Made by a program: the position numbers and the translations under genes
The notes under the pieces: generated by a model
What the model was told of the DNA's origin: nothing
Database searches by the model: none
What the model saw: only the letters and a program-made list of their open reading frames with translations
Origin: BM003 sp963699835
GTDB lineage: Bacteria; Pseudomonadota; Gammaproteobacteria; Steroidobacterales; BM003
Direction: 5' to 3'
DNA length: 64,000 bases
Assembly (NCBI GenBank): GCA_963699835.1
Contig: CAVOVJ010000010.1
Coordinates: forward strand, 1 to 64,000
In this document: piece after piece, positions 1 through 8,922 of the stretch
Layout: each line of letters begins with the position of its first letter
Position numbering within the stretch: position 1 is the first letter of the stretch

Positions 1-178
1 CCCACAGGTTGCTCACTTCCCCAAATGGCATTGGCTCGCAAACGAATCCAAGCGGTTCGAGGCGCGCGGCAATGAGGTCGAGGCAGCCCTCGTCTGCCGG
101 TGTTACCGAGGGCCGCGCGATAAGGTCCTGCGCGAGCCGACTGAGCGCGTCCTCGCTACTCACTGAATATGTCCGCAT
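1..178 (-). CDS. dapE: Succinyl-diaminopimelate desuccinylase, N-terminal part (cut by window edge)
   Basis: Zinc-dependent M20-family enzyme that removes succinate from N-succinyl-L,L-diaminopimelate in lysine and peptidoglycan synthesis. Only about 59 codons lie in the window. The reading frame gives LAQDLIARPSVTPADEGCLD followed by a segment ending EVSNLW, which matches the DapE N-terminus (compare LTQQLIRRPSLSPDDAGC in E. coli, from memory). ATG at 178 is in frame; GTG at 163 is an alternative. Either start overlaps the stop of the upstream ArsC-like gene, so the two are translationally coupled. The metal-binding part lies outside the window. The neighbourhood (dapD at 8923-9753 on the same strand) fits the pathway. 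Confidence 0.85.
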   Translation of the reverse strand, partial: MRTYSVSSEDALSRLAQDLIARPSVTPADEGCLDLIAARLEPLGFVCEPMPFGEVSNLW

Positions 179-512
179 ACCGGTCCGGCGCAAATCCGAC
201 AACGACGACGGAGCCGGCAACCAGCACCGGGCGTTTGATCAAAGTCGGGTTGGCGGAGGCCAGGTCAACGGCCGTGGTTGCGTCGCAGGCGGTTCTGGTT
301 TCCTGGTCCAGATTGCGCCAGGAGGTACTGCGGCGATTGATAAAAACCTGCCATCCGACCGCATTGCACCATGCTGTGAGCGTAGCCTCGTCCGCAGTGT
401 CAGTGCGGATGTCGATGAACGTGTGATCAATCGAATGAGCGCGGAGCCAGCGCCGCGCATTGCGGCAACTATCACACGAGTTCAGTCCGTACAGGTAGAT
501 TTCGCCTTCCAT
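156..512 (-). CDS. ArsC/Spx/MgsR-family reductase-like protein (YffB type)
   Basis: A 118-residue thioredoxin-fold protein. It has a CDSC motif near residues 13-16 (YGLNSCDSCRNARRWL) and an RPVL segment near the C-terminus that corresponds to the conserved RP motif of ArsC-like proteins. Small members of this family next to dapE are usually called ArsC-related or YffB; true arsenate reduction is unproven for them. I chose ATG at 512 because it begins just before the first beta strand, as in homologues; a TTG at 533 is also in frame. The 3' end overlaps dapE. The exact substrate cannot be told from sequence. Confidence 0.85.
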   Translation of the reverse strand: MEGEIYLYGLNSCDSCRNARRWLRAHSIDHTFIDIRTDTADEATLTAWCNAVGWQVFINRRSTSWRNLDQETRTACDATTAVDLASANPTLIKRPVLVAGSVVVVGFAPDRYADIFSE

Positions 513-748
513 TGTTATCGGATTTTGATTCAAGTAAGCATGTTAATTGACTAAATATACTAGTAAAAGCAAGCGGATTTATCGGGTGCCAAGGCAGCGG
601 CAGACATATATATAACCCGGTACCGCAATATTTCCTTAACAATCGGCCACGACCTTCTGCCAGACGCGGCGGACTATCGCACCGTTTGTTCAATTTGCGG
701 CGAACCCGGCTCGGGCGTTGCAATTTCGCAAATATTTGGAGGTTCTTC
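513..748. other. Divergent intergenic region between the ArsC-like gene and pstS
   Basis: About 236 bases that must carry the start signals of both divergent units. It is AT-richer than its surroundings, notably around 543-570 and 604-614. I looked for two CTGTCAT-like half-sites of a Pho box and did not recognise any. I cannot assign a convincing -35/-10 pair. Confidence 0.4.
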
Positions 749-1796
749 GTGATCAAGAAAACTCTGGCCGCGGCCGCCCTCATGACGCTGGCCGCAGGCA
801 GCATTGCGTATGCGCAGACTGCTCGCGACTACATCTACATAGTTGGATCGTCCACAGTGTATCCGTTCGCTACCGTCGTCGCCGAAAATTTCGGCAGAAA
901 AACGAGTTTCAAAACGCCGAAAATCGAATCTACCGGCTCGGGCGGCGGTCTCAAGCTGTTCTGCGCCGGCGTGGCGGCGAGCCACCCCGACATCGCCAAC
1001 GCCTCGCGCCGGATCAAGTCGTCCGAGGTCGACAACTGTGCGGGCAATGGCGTCGACGGCATCATCGAGGTCGCGATCGGCTATGACGGCATCGTGCTCG
1101 CCAACGCCAAGGGTCAGCCGCCGATCGCCATCAGCCGGCGCGACCTGTTCCTGGCCCTGGCCAAGGAGGTGCCTGTGGGCGATGGCGAGACCGCGCCCAA
1201 CGCCTTCGAGACCTGGCGGGAGATCAACCCCGAGCTGCCCGATGCCCGGATCGAGGTGCTCGGTCCGCCACCGACCTCGGGCACCCGTGACGCCTTCGTC
1301 GAGCTGGCCATGGAAGGCGGCTGCACGACCTTCCCCTGGATCGCCGAGCTGAAGGAGACCGACGGCAACCGCTACCAGGGAGCCTGCCACGGCATCCGCG
1401 AGGACGGCAAGTTCATCGAGGCGGGCGAGAACGACAATCTGATCGTCCAGAAGCTGACCGCCAATCCCGCTGCCTTCGGCGTCTTCGGCTTCAGCTTCCT
1501 CGACCAGAACGCCGATGTGGTCCAGGGCACCTGATCGACGGGTCGAGCCGACCTTCGAGAACATCGCCGACGGCAGCTATCCGGTCTCGCGTGAGCTTTA
1601 TTTCTACGTCAAGAAGGCCCACGTCGGCGTAATCCCCGGTATCGCGGGATTCTCGATGAGTTTACGGCGGAAGACACCTGGGGCCCCGATGGTTACCTGT
1701 CGGATCGCGGGTTGATTCCGTTGCCGGATCCGGGAGCGCAAGGCCGTCGCCAAGAGCGTCAAGAGCCTTGACAATCTGAAGCTCGCAGCAAACTGA
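749..1796 (+). CDS. pstS: Phosphate ABC transporter, periplasmic phosphate-binding protein (frameshifted near 3' end)
   Basis: Captures inorganic phosphate in the periplasm for PstCAB. GTG at 749 is the start: GGAGG at 738-742 is correctly spaced, and it begins a clean signal peptide (IKKTLAAAALMTLAAGS, cleavage after AYA, about residue 22). Mature-protein landmarks are YIVGSSTVYPF, ESTGSGGGLKLFC and TSGTRDAFVEL. The first frame stops at 1534, but conserved PstS sequence goes on in other frames (FENIADGSYPVSRELYFYVK, then LSDRGLIPLPDP, then KSVKSLDNLKLAAN) to a TGA at 1794-1796. This needs about four single-base changes near 1531, 1541, 1653 and 1731. Sequencing error or decay would both explain it; error is favoured because downstream sense is kept. 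Confidence 0.85.
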
Positions 1797-1920
1797 TCCG
1801 CGGAAGGCGCCGGTGGCGGTTCGCTGGGGACCGTCAGGAGGCAATGCTGCGGCAGCGACCCTTACCCGGGTCGCTGCCCGCGCTGATTTGGACAAGATTC
1901 CGAAGGCTCTATCCGGGACA

Positions 1921-3317
1921 ATGCATGCTACCTCACTGATCCTCGTTCTACTGCTGCTAAGCGCTGTCGCATACTATTTCGGCAAACGCAGATCGCTGCA
2001 GATTGCGGATAGCCACGGTGGCGTGAAAAATCTGCATTCCCTGCCGAGTTACTACGGAGCATGGGTCGCTTTCTGGGCGGTCGTTCCCGCGCTACTTATG
2101 CTTTTGGCGTGGAAGACCATCGAGCCGCGTGCCCTGAATGCGATGTTGATAAGCGCAATACTCGCCTGCGGAGATGCGTGCGCAGGCGCCCGAACGGGTC
2201 GGCCTGGTCGTTAATGACATCAAAAATCTCGCGAGTGGCAACGTCACTTCCAGCGAGGTCACCCCCGCAATCCAGGCCGCTGCTGACCGATTCAACGATC
2301 TCCGCAGTTCGAGCAGCATAGCAATGTCGGCACTCGCGCTTGCTAATGCCCCGGGATTGGCGGGGTCTGGACCTGATCGCCGGATACACCCGGATGTGCG
2401 GGCGAGGAACGATGTCGAACGCTATGTGAGAATTACGCTTATCGTGTGCTCCAGCATCGCGATACTTACAACCCTTGGCATTGTTCTTTCGGTATTGTTT
2501 GAAGCAATCCGTTTTTTCCAGAAAGTGCCCTGGACCGAATTCCTGTTCGGAACCCAGTGGAGTCCGCAGACGGCTGATTCGGGCCGACCAGGTCGGCTCG
2601 TCGGGTGCGTTCGGTGCGGTGCCGCTGTTTACCGGTACCTTGCTGATCGCGGCGATCGCGATGATCGTCGCGGCGCCAATCGGATTGATGGCGGCGATTT
2701 ACCTGGTCGAGTACGCGAATCGCAATGTCAGGGCGATTGCTAAACCGCTGCTCGAAATCCTGGCGGGGATTCCGACCGTTGTTTACGGGTTCTTCGCGGC
2801 TCTGACGGTCGCGCCACTGGTGCGCAGTGTCGGCACGACAATGGGCCTCGATGTTGCATCGGAGAGTGCGCTCGCTGCCGGTCTGGTGATGGGCATCATG
2901 ATCATCCCGTTTGTATCTTCGCTGTCCGATGACGTGATCAGTGCGGTCCCCCGTGCAATGCGCGATGGCGCCTACGCGCTGGGTGCCACCAGGTCGGAGA
3001 CGGTTCGCCAGGTCGTGATCCCCGCAGCATTGCCCGGTATCGTCGGCGGCATGCTGCTCGCGGTTTCGCGCGCTATCGGCGAGACGATGATCGTGGTGAT
3101 GGCGGCGGGGCTCGCCGCCAACCTGACCGCCAATCCGTTGAGCGCGGTCACCACCGTGACGGTGCAAATTGTCACGCTGCTGACCGGCGACCAGGAGTTC
3201 GACAGCGCGAAGACGCTGGCGGCTTTCGCGCTCGGGCTGGTGCTCTTCATCCTGACGCTCGGGCTGAACGTCGTTGCCCTGCATGTCGTCCGCAAATACC
3301 GTGAGCAATATGAGTAA
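1921..3317 (+). CDS. pstC: Phosphate ABC transporter permease, long form (frameshifted)
   Basis: Inner-membrane permease subunit paired with PstA. ATG at 1921 starts a hydrophobic first helix (SLILVLLLLSAVAYYFGKR). The protein then runs through three frames: to about 2166, then 2170-2570 (APERVGLVVNDIKNLASG, FGTQWSPQTA), then on to 3317 (DQVGSSGAFGAVPLFTGTLL, the EAA-loop region GAYALGATRSETVRQVVIP, and six-helix permease core). The extra N-terminal helices and soluble segment mark the long PstC type known from alphaproteobacteria and some gammaproteobacteria. Its last bases overlap the pstA start by eight. Shifts near 2166 and 2575 look like single-base indels. Confidence 0.83.
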
Positions 3318-4620
3318 CTCAACAACTGCATCAGCCGCCGATCGTCCGGCGATCGCGGACAAGGTCCGGGAGTCGCTGCGACAAGCGCTATCGTGCGGAG
3401 CAGAGGTTCCAGCTGGTACGGGATCATTGCGATTACGATGGCGTTTGTTTCATTGGTTTCCTGTTTACGTCGGTCATCACACGCGGAATCAGCGCATTTC
3501 AGGCAACCTACGTCAATCTCGAGATCAGCTTTGACGAATCCGTTCTCGATCCGGATGGCGGCCGCGACCCCGAGGTTCTGCACCAGGCGAGTTATCGCGG
3601 CGTTCTGCGTCAGAGTCTTCAGGATCTGTTCCCCGAGGCGAGCGGCCGCAAAGAGCGGCGCGCGTTGTGGCGCTGGTCAGCAACGGTGCAGAGTTCCGGC
3701 TCCGCGACCTGGTGGTGGAAAACCCGGAGCTGATCGGTACGCGACGGAACGTCTGGTTGCTTGCGGCCGCCGAGGTGGATTCGGTCGTCAAGGGCCAGGT
3801 CAATCTTGATCTGGATGAGTCGGAACGGCGGTTGTCGGATCAGCAGGTCGGTTGGATTCAGCAACTGCAAATGGACGACCGCGTAGAGCGCCGCTTCAAC
3901 ACGACGCTTTTCACCAACGGCGATTCCCGTGACCCCGAGCAGGCGGGTCTGCGCGTGGCGCTGCTCGGGTCGTTTTATACGCTGCTGGTGACGCTCGCAT
4001 TGTCATTTCCCATTGGCGTTGCCGCGGCGGTCTATCTCGAGGAGTTTGCGCCGAAAAACAAATGGACCGATCTGATCGAAGTCAATATCAACAATCTCGC
4101 GGCGGTGCCGTCGATCGTCTTCGGGCTTCTCGGTCTGGCGGTTTTCATCAATTTATTCGGGATGCCGCGTTCGGCGCCGCTGGTCGGCGGACTGGTGCTG
4201 ACCCTGATGACATTGCCGACCATCATCATCGCCAGTCGGGCGGCGTTGAAGTCCGTTCCGCCCTCGATTCGGGAGGCGGCGCTGGGTGTCGGAGCATCGC
4301 AAACACAGGCCGTTACCCATCACGTCTTGCCGCTGGCGATGCCGGGGATGCTGACCGGAACGATTATCGGCATGGCCCAGGCGCTCGGCGAGACCGCACC
4401 GCTGCTGATGATCGGGATGATCGCGTTTATCGTCGACCCGCCGTCGGGCGTAACCGATCCGGCGACCGTGCTGCCGGTGCAAATCTATCTCTGGGCCGAC
4501 AGCCCGGAGCGGGGGTTCGTTGCGAAAACCTCGGCGGCCATCATGGTCTTGCTGGGATTCCTGATTCTGATGAACGCGATCGCGGTATTGCTGCGCAAGC
4601 GATTCGAACGGCGTTGGTAG
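3310..4620 (+). CDS. pstA: Phosphate ABC transporter permease with long N-terminal region (frameshifted)
   Basis: Second permease subunit of the phosphate importer. ATG at 3310 overlaps the pstC stop. The N-terminal part changes frame about four times (near 3385, 3418, 3460 and 3672), yet reads continuously when joined: DKVRESLR, YGIIAITMAFVSLV, TSVITRGISAFQATYVNLEI, then SNGAEFRLRDLVVENPELIG. From about 3680 to 4620 one frame is open and gives the canonical permease domain with SIREAALGVGASQTQAVTHH (EAA loop) and ALGETAPLLMIGMIAF. The soluble periplasmic stretch before it is of the DUF3333-like long type. The clustering of indels at the start is the densest in the window. Confidence 0.82.
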
Positions 4621-4660
4621 GGCATTGATGTTACTCTCATCGACGCGATCCGGAGTTGCA

Positions 4661-5537
4661 ATGATGAGCGAGGCGACGACCTTGACGGACCCGATCATCA
4701 TCGGCGCAGTCACGTGTACCCGAGATGTCGATAGCGGACGTGGAAGTGCCGAAGAGACGGTCGGTGACATTACGGCCGAGAATCCCGCGATGACGGCACG
4801 CAATGTCGATGTCTTCTATGCGCGACAAGCATGCCATTATCGACGTCGATCTCGATATCGGCCTCAATGAGGTGGTGGCGATGATCGGTCCCTCGGGCTG
4901 TGGCAAGTCGACCTTTCTGCGTTGCCTCAACCGGATGAACGACACGATTGATATCTGCCGGGTCAGCGGCGACATCAAGCTCGATGGGGATGATATCTAC
5001 TCCAAAGCGATGGACGTGGTCCTGCTGCGGGCACGGGTCGGCATGGTCTTTCAGAAACCCAATCCTTTTCCCAAGTCGATTTTCGAGAATGTCGCCTACG
5101 GACCGCGAATCCACGGACTCGCCAGGGACAAGACGGAACTCGAGGAAATCGTGCATAACAGTCTCGAGAGAGCCGGATTGCTGGATGAGGTGAAAGACCG
5201 CCTCGATCAGCCGGGGACGGGATTGTCGGGTGGCCAGCAACAGCGTCTTTGTATCGCACGCACGATCGCGGTAAACCCCGACGTTATTCTGATGGACGAG
5301 CCGTGCTCGGCGCTCGATCCAATCGCGACGGCACGTATTGAGGACCTGATTGCCGAGTTGAAGCAGAATTATGCGATTGCAATCGTGACCCACTCGATGC
5401 AGCAGGCCGCCCGGGTCTCTCAAAGAACGGCCTATTTCCACCTCGGCCACCTGGTGGAGGTCGGACAGACCGATCAGATCTTCACCAATCCCAAGACCAA
5501 GCTGACGGAAGACTACATCACCGGTCGCTTCGGCTGA
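4661..5537 (+). CDS. pstB: Phosphate ABC transporter ATP-binding protein (one frameshift)
   Basis: Cytoplasmic ATPase that drives PstCA. It carries Walker A GPSGCGKST, the signature LSGGQQQR, Walker B VILMDEPCSALDP and the switch histidine in IVTHSMQQA, and ends in the usual ITGRFG. GGAG at 4652-4655 precedes ATG 4661 (or 4664). The frame breaks at about 4820-4823: TTC TAT is followed by four bases where the family has a single glycine codon (FYGDKHAI), so one base is extra. The N-terminus is longer than in E. coli PstB by roughly 45 residues. No phoU follows; the next gene is convergent, 22 bases away. Confidence 0.87.
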
Positions 5538-5559
5538 GCGCCAACCCGATCGCGCGGCG

Positions 5560-6703
5560 TTATGCCGGCGAGTCGTCAATCGTCGCAGCGCTCGGTCCCG
5601 GGTCGCAATCCGGTCTATGCCGCCCGGCTGCGAGTACACGTCCATGAAACCGCGGCGCCGCAGCTCTATGGCCAGACCGCGGCTGCGGTTGCCGCTGGCG
5701 CAGCACAGCAGGTATTGCTGATCGGGTTCGATAGGCGGGTCGTCGAGTGAGAACACCGACATGGCGATGTGGCGATGTGGCAGTGCGGTCAACGGCCGTG
5801 CCGACACCTCGTGTTGTTCACGGATGTCAATGACAACGAAATCATCGCGCACGCCCGGATCGACTGCCGCGAGATCCATGTCGAGCGCACTTTCGAGCTC
5901 GTCTGGTCGCGGCAGCTCGATCTGATCGGGGGCGCGGCTGCAGACCTCGCAATCGGCGAGGCGGCTGGCGCTGATCTTGGTGCTGCGAAAACTCAGCAGG
6001 TCAATCATTAGCAATTCGCCGCGTAGTTGTCCGGGCAGGGAGAGTAAGCTGCTTGAGCGCTTCCATGGCCTGCAGGCTGCCGAACACACCCGGGAACCGG
6101 GCCAAGCACCCCCGCCTCGTTGCAGGTCGGGGCGACGCTGGGTTCGCGCGGCCACACGCAGCGCAGGCAGGGTGACCCGGTGCGCGGGTCGAACACATGC
6201 AACTGGCCTTCGTACTGGTAGACACTGGCGAACACGACCGGGGTCGCGGTGCGCAACGCTGCGGCATTGAGCAGGAATTTGAGTTTCAGGTTGTCACTGC
6301 AGTCCAGCACCAGGTCATGTTGATTGAAAAGGCTTTCTACATTGTCGGCGTCGAGACTGACGTCGATGACTGTGATTTCGGTATCCGGGTTTAACTCGCG
6401 CAGTTGTTGTGCGGCGATGTGCGCCTTCGACTGACCGATGTGCGAGCGGCGGTAGAGGATCTGGCGATGCAGGTTGCTGGCCTCGAGCGTGTCGCCCTCG
6501 CAGATTCCGATGTGCCCGACACCTGCTGCCGCGAGGTACATCAGTGCCGGGCTGCCGAGCCCACCGGCACCGACCACGAGAACGCGTGCCTCGGCGAGCA
6601 GGCGCTGACCGTTTTCGCCCACTTCGCTCAGCGCAATCTGTCTCGCGTAAAGTTCTTGCGTCGCCGTGGGGATTGCCGGACGCGGCGATTCCTTCCCAGA
6701 CAC
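5560..6703 (-). CDS. moeB: Molybdopterin-synthase adenylyltransferase with C-terminal rhodanese domain (MoeB-Rhd; frameshifted)
   Basis: Activates the C-terminal glycine of MoaD by adenylation; the rhodanese domain could supply sulfur, as in MOCS3-like proteins. The ThiF domain shows VLVVGAGGLGSPALMYLAAA, NLHRQILYRR, LVLDCSDNLKLKFLLN and zinc-site pairs CLRC and CEVC. The rhodanese active site is CCASGNRSRGLA. The frame changes near 6088 (one extra base before GVFGSLQAMEALK), near 6043 and near 5605, after which DPGPSAATIDDSPA ends at a TAA at 5560. The N-terminus is unclear: the frame is continuous with moaE upstream, and GTG at 6703 is only the first plausible start, with no Shine-Dalgarno. 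It may be translated as a MoaE-MoeB fusion. Confidence 0.8.
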
Positions 6704-7120
6704 GCGTTCGCAGTTGACCCAGCCGGTTACGCCGTCCGAGTAATGCTCTTTCTTCCAGATCGGTACGCGTGCCTTTATCTGGTCGATGATGTAACGGCAC
6801 GCGACGAACGCCTCGCCACGATGTTCGGCGCTGACTCCGACCCACACAGCAAGGTCGCCAATTCGAAGGTCGCCGACACGGTGAACACAATGTGCGGCGG
6901 TTACGCCGAAGCGCTCGATCGCCTCTGTGACGATTCGCGTACCTTCCTTTTCCGCTACCGCAGCGAATGCTTCATACTCGAGACGCCCGACGTTGCGCCC
7001 TTCGTTGTGGTTGCGCACCCAGCCTTCGAACGAGGCGAAGCCGCCAGCGCGCGCATGGCGCAGACCGTTTTTGAGCTGCTCTGTATCGAGCGGCTCGGTG
7101 CTGAGATCGAAGCGGTTCAT
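6701..7120 (-). CDS. moaE: Molybdopterin synthase catalytic subunit
   Basis: Large subunit that transfers sulfur from MoaD thiocarboxylate to precursor Z, forming molybdopterin. ATG at 7120 overlaps the corrected moaD stop (ATGA). Landmarks are ARAGGFASFEGWVRNHNEGR, LEYEAF, HRVGDLRIGD and the catalytic-lysine region VPIWKKEHYSDG, ending at GWVNCE, where standalone MoaE proteins of this type usually finish. No stop codon follows in this frame: reading continues through a linker of about 20 residues into MoeB. The coordinate given for the 3' end is the domain boundary, not an observed stop. Confidence 0.82.
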
Positions 7121-7360
7121 CCGCCCGCCACTGGGGGGAATGAAAACCACCCGATCACCTTCGCTTATCGGCGTGTCCCAATCGACAAATTCTTCGTTTA
7201 CGACTGCACGAAGCGCGTCGGCCGGAAGGCTGAAGTTATGCCGGTCACGAAGTTCGGCATAGAGTTCGCTTGCGGTCCTGGCGTTGGTATCGACCTGTTC
7301 GTCGCTGGCGCCTGCCTGCTCGCGGAAAATCGCGTAGTACTGAACATGAACCTGGGTCAT
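7117..7360 (-). CDS. moaD: Molybdopterin synthase sulfur-carrier subunit (single-base indel in a G run)
   Basis: Ubiquitin-like sulfur carrier; its C-terminal Gly-Gly is adenylated by MoeB and thiocarboxylated. ATG at 7360 overlaps the moaC stop (ATGA). The protein begins MTQVHVQYYAIFREQAG. As written, the run of six G at 7133-7138 (C on the coding strand) makes the end read FIPPSGGR and run on into MoaE. With five bases it reads FIPPVAGG followed by TGA at 7117, which is exactly the conserved MoaD ending. The apparent MoaD-MoaE fusion is therefore almost certainly an artefact. About 80 residues, the family norm. Confidence 0.85.
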
Positions 7361-7842
7361 TGGTCGATGTTGTTCGTCGCGGCATAGTCGCTCTTGCCGC
7401 CGCGTTTTTCGAGCAGACGGGTTTCGAGAATCACGATATCGTGCGACAGCGCCTTGCACATATCGTAGACCGTCAGTGCGGCGACACTGGCACCGGTCAG
7501 CGCTTCCATTTCCACTCCGGTCTTGTGTTGCACGGATACGGTGCAATCGATAACGGCACGCTCGCGGTCGTCGACCGTTATCCGGATCTTGCAATTCTCC
7601 AGGCCGAGTGGATGGCAAAAAGGGATGAGCTCATGGGTCCGCTTGGCGGCCATCACGCCGGCGATTATTGCTGTCTGGAACACCGGTCCCTTCGGCGAAT
7701 CGATGTCGCCACCCGATAGCGCATTCCTTACCGTTTCCGGGAGAAAGACAATGGATTGCGCCCGCGCCGTACGATGGCTGACGGACTTGGCACTGACATC
7801 CACCATGCTCGGCTGATTGCGGTCGTCAATATGGGTGAGCAT
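7357..7842 (-). CDS. moaC: Cyclic pyranopterin monophosphate synthase accessory protein
   Basis: Converts the MoaA product 3',8-cyclo-GTP to cyclic pyranopterin monophosphate (precursor Z). The 161-residue protein is intact: MVDVSAKSVSHRTARA near the start, AKRTHELIPFCHPLGL, and the active-site region GVEMEALTGASVAALTVYDM. It starts directly after the moaA stop (no gap) and its stop overlaps the moaD start, so moaA-moaC-moaD-moaE-moeB form one operon. No internal frame problem. Confidence 0.95.
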   Translation of the reverse strand: MLTHIDDRNQPSMVDVSAKSVSHRTARAQSIVFLPETVRNALSGGDIDSPKGPVFQTAIIAGVMAAKRTHELIPFCHPLGLENCKIRITVDDRERAVIDCTVSVQHKTGVEMEALTGASVAALTVYDMCKALSHDIVILETRLLEKRGGKSDYAATNNIDQ

Positions 7843-8866
7843 TCAGCCTCCGATGTGGTACATCTCGACCTTGCGGCGGCGCGAGATTTTGGCGGGGACG
7901 CGTTGCTCGCTGTAGCGATCATCGCGCTGTTTCCACCTGGTTTTCAGTATTTCGGTCAGCTCGTCGTCGCTGGCGCCGTCGCGAAGCGGGACGCGCAGGT
8001 CGAGACCCTCGGTGGCGAAAAGGCAGGTGTAGAGCTTGCCCTCGGCCGACAGGCGGGCGCGGCCACAGCTGCCGCAAAACGGATCGGTGACCGACGTTAT
8101 GAAACCGATCTCGCCGCCGCCGTCTTCGAATTCGTAGCGTTTCGCCACTTCACCGCGGTAGTTCTCTTCGAGCGCCCGCACCGGCCATTCGCGGTCAATC
8201 CTGTCTACCAGTTCCCGCGCCGGAACGACATGGGCCATTTCCCAGCCATTGAGCGTGCCGACATCCATGAATTCGATAAACCTTACGATGGTTCCACTGC
8301 CGCGAAACGCCCGCAGCAGCGGGATCAGGGTGTGGTCGTTGACCCCGCGCTGGACGACGACATTGAGCTTGACGGTGAGCCCGGCGGCCTGCGCGGCGCG
8401 GATTCCGCGCCATCACGACCGAGCGGGAATTGCGCCCGCCGCTCATTACCCGGAATACATCGTCATCGAGGCTGTCGATACTGACGTTGACGCGGTGCAG
8501 ACCGGCCTCGCTGAGCGCGGGGATTTGTTTCTCCAGCAGTACACCGTTGGTCGTCAGGGCCAGATCGTCGATGCCCTCGATTTGCGCCAGTCGTCGCACC
8601 AGTTCCGCAAGGTTGGGGCGCAACAGCGGCTCGCCGCCGGTGAGCCGGACCTTGTTCGCGCCATTGGCGACGAACAGTCGGGTCAGACGATCGATCTCCT
8701 CAAACGTAAGCCACGCCGAGCGCGGCAGGAACGCGTAATGCTCCGGAAATTTGTCGGCGGGCATGCAGTAGGGGCAGCGGAAGTTACAGCGGTCGATCAC
8801 CGATATCCGCAGATCCCGGATCGGCCGGCTGAATTTATCGCGAACTGTGTCGTTGGAGTCACTCAT
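7843..8866 (-). CDS. moaA: GTP 3',8-cyclase, radical SAM enzyme (one frameshift)
   Basis: First step of molybdenum cofactor synthesis. The SAM-cluster motif CNFRCPYC lies at residues 27-34, followed by VRLTGGEPLLRPNL and NVSIDSLDDDVF. The C-terminal cluster appears as DPFCGSCGRARLSAEGKLYTC, and the protein ends in the conserved Gly-Gly (YHIGG) needed for catalysis. The frame breaks near 8405: the continuation GIRAAQAAGLTVKLNVVVQR needs one base fewer. ATG at 8866 starts MSDSNDTVRDKFSRPIRDLR. It is the promoter-proximal gene of the moa operon, 56 bases after dapD ends on the same strand. Confidence 0.9.
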
Positions 8867-8922
8867 CGATTTGATTATATCTGCAGCCAGTAGGACGTTG
8901 CACAGCGGCGCATTTCCTGGGC

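Noticed and set aside
2466..3362. A 298-codon minus-strand frame opposite pstC
   Set aside because: Its sequence is low-complexity (rich in R, H, D, Q) and antisense to the permease core; not a gene.
4770..5559. The rhodanese frame continues on the minus strand far into pstB territory
   Set aside because: After an indel near 5605 the true rhodanese end is the TAA at 5560. The longer frame is an antisense reading of pstB, whose ATPase motifs are all on the plus strand.
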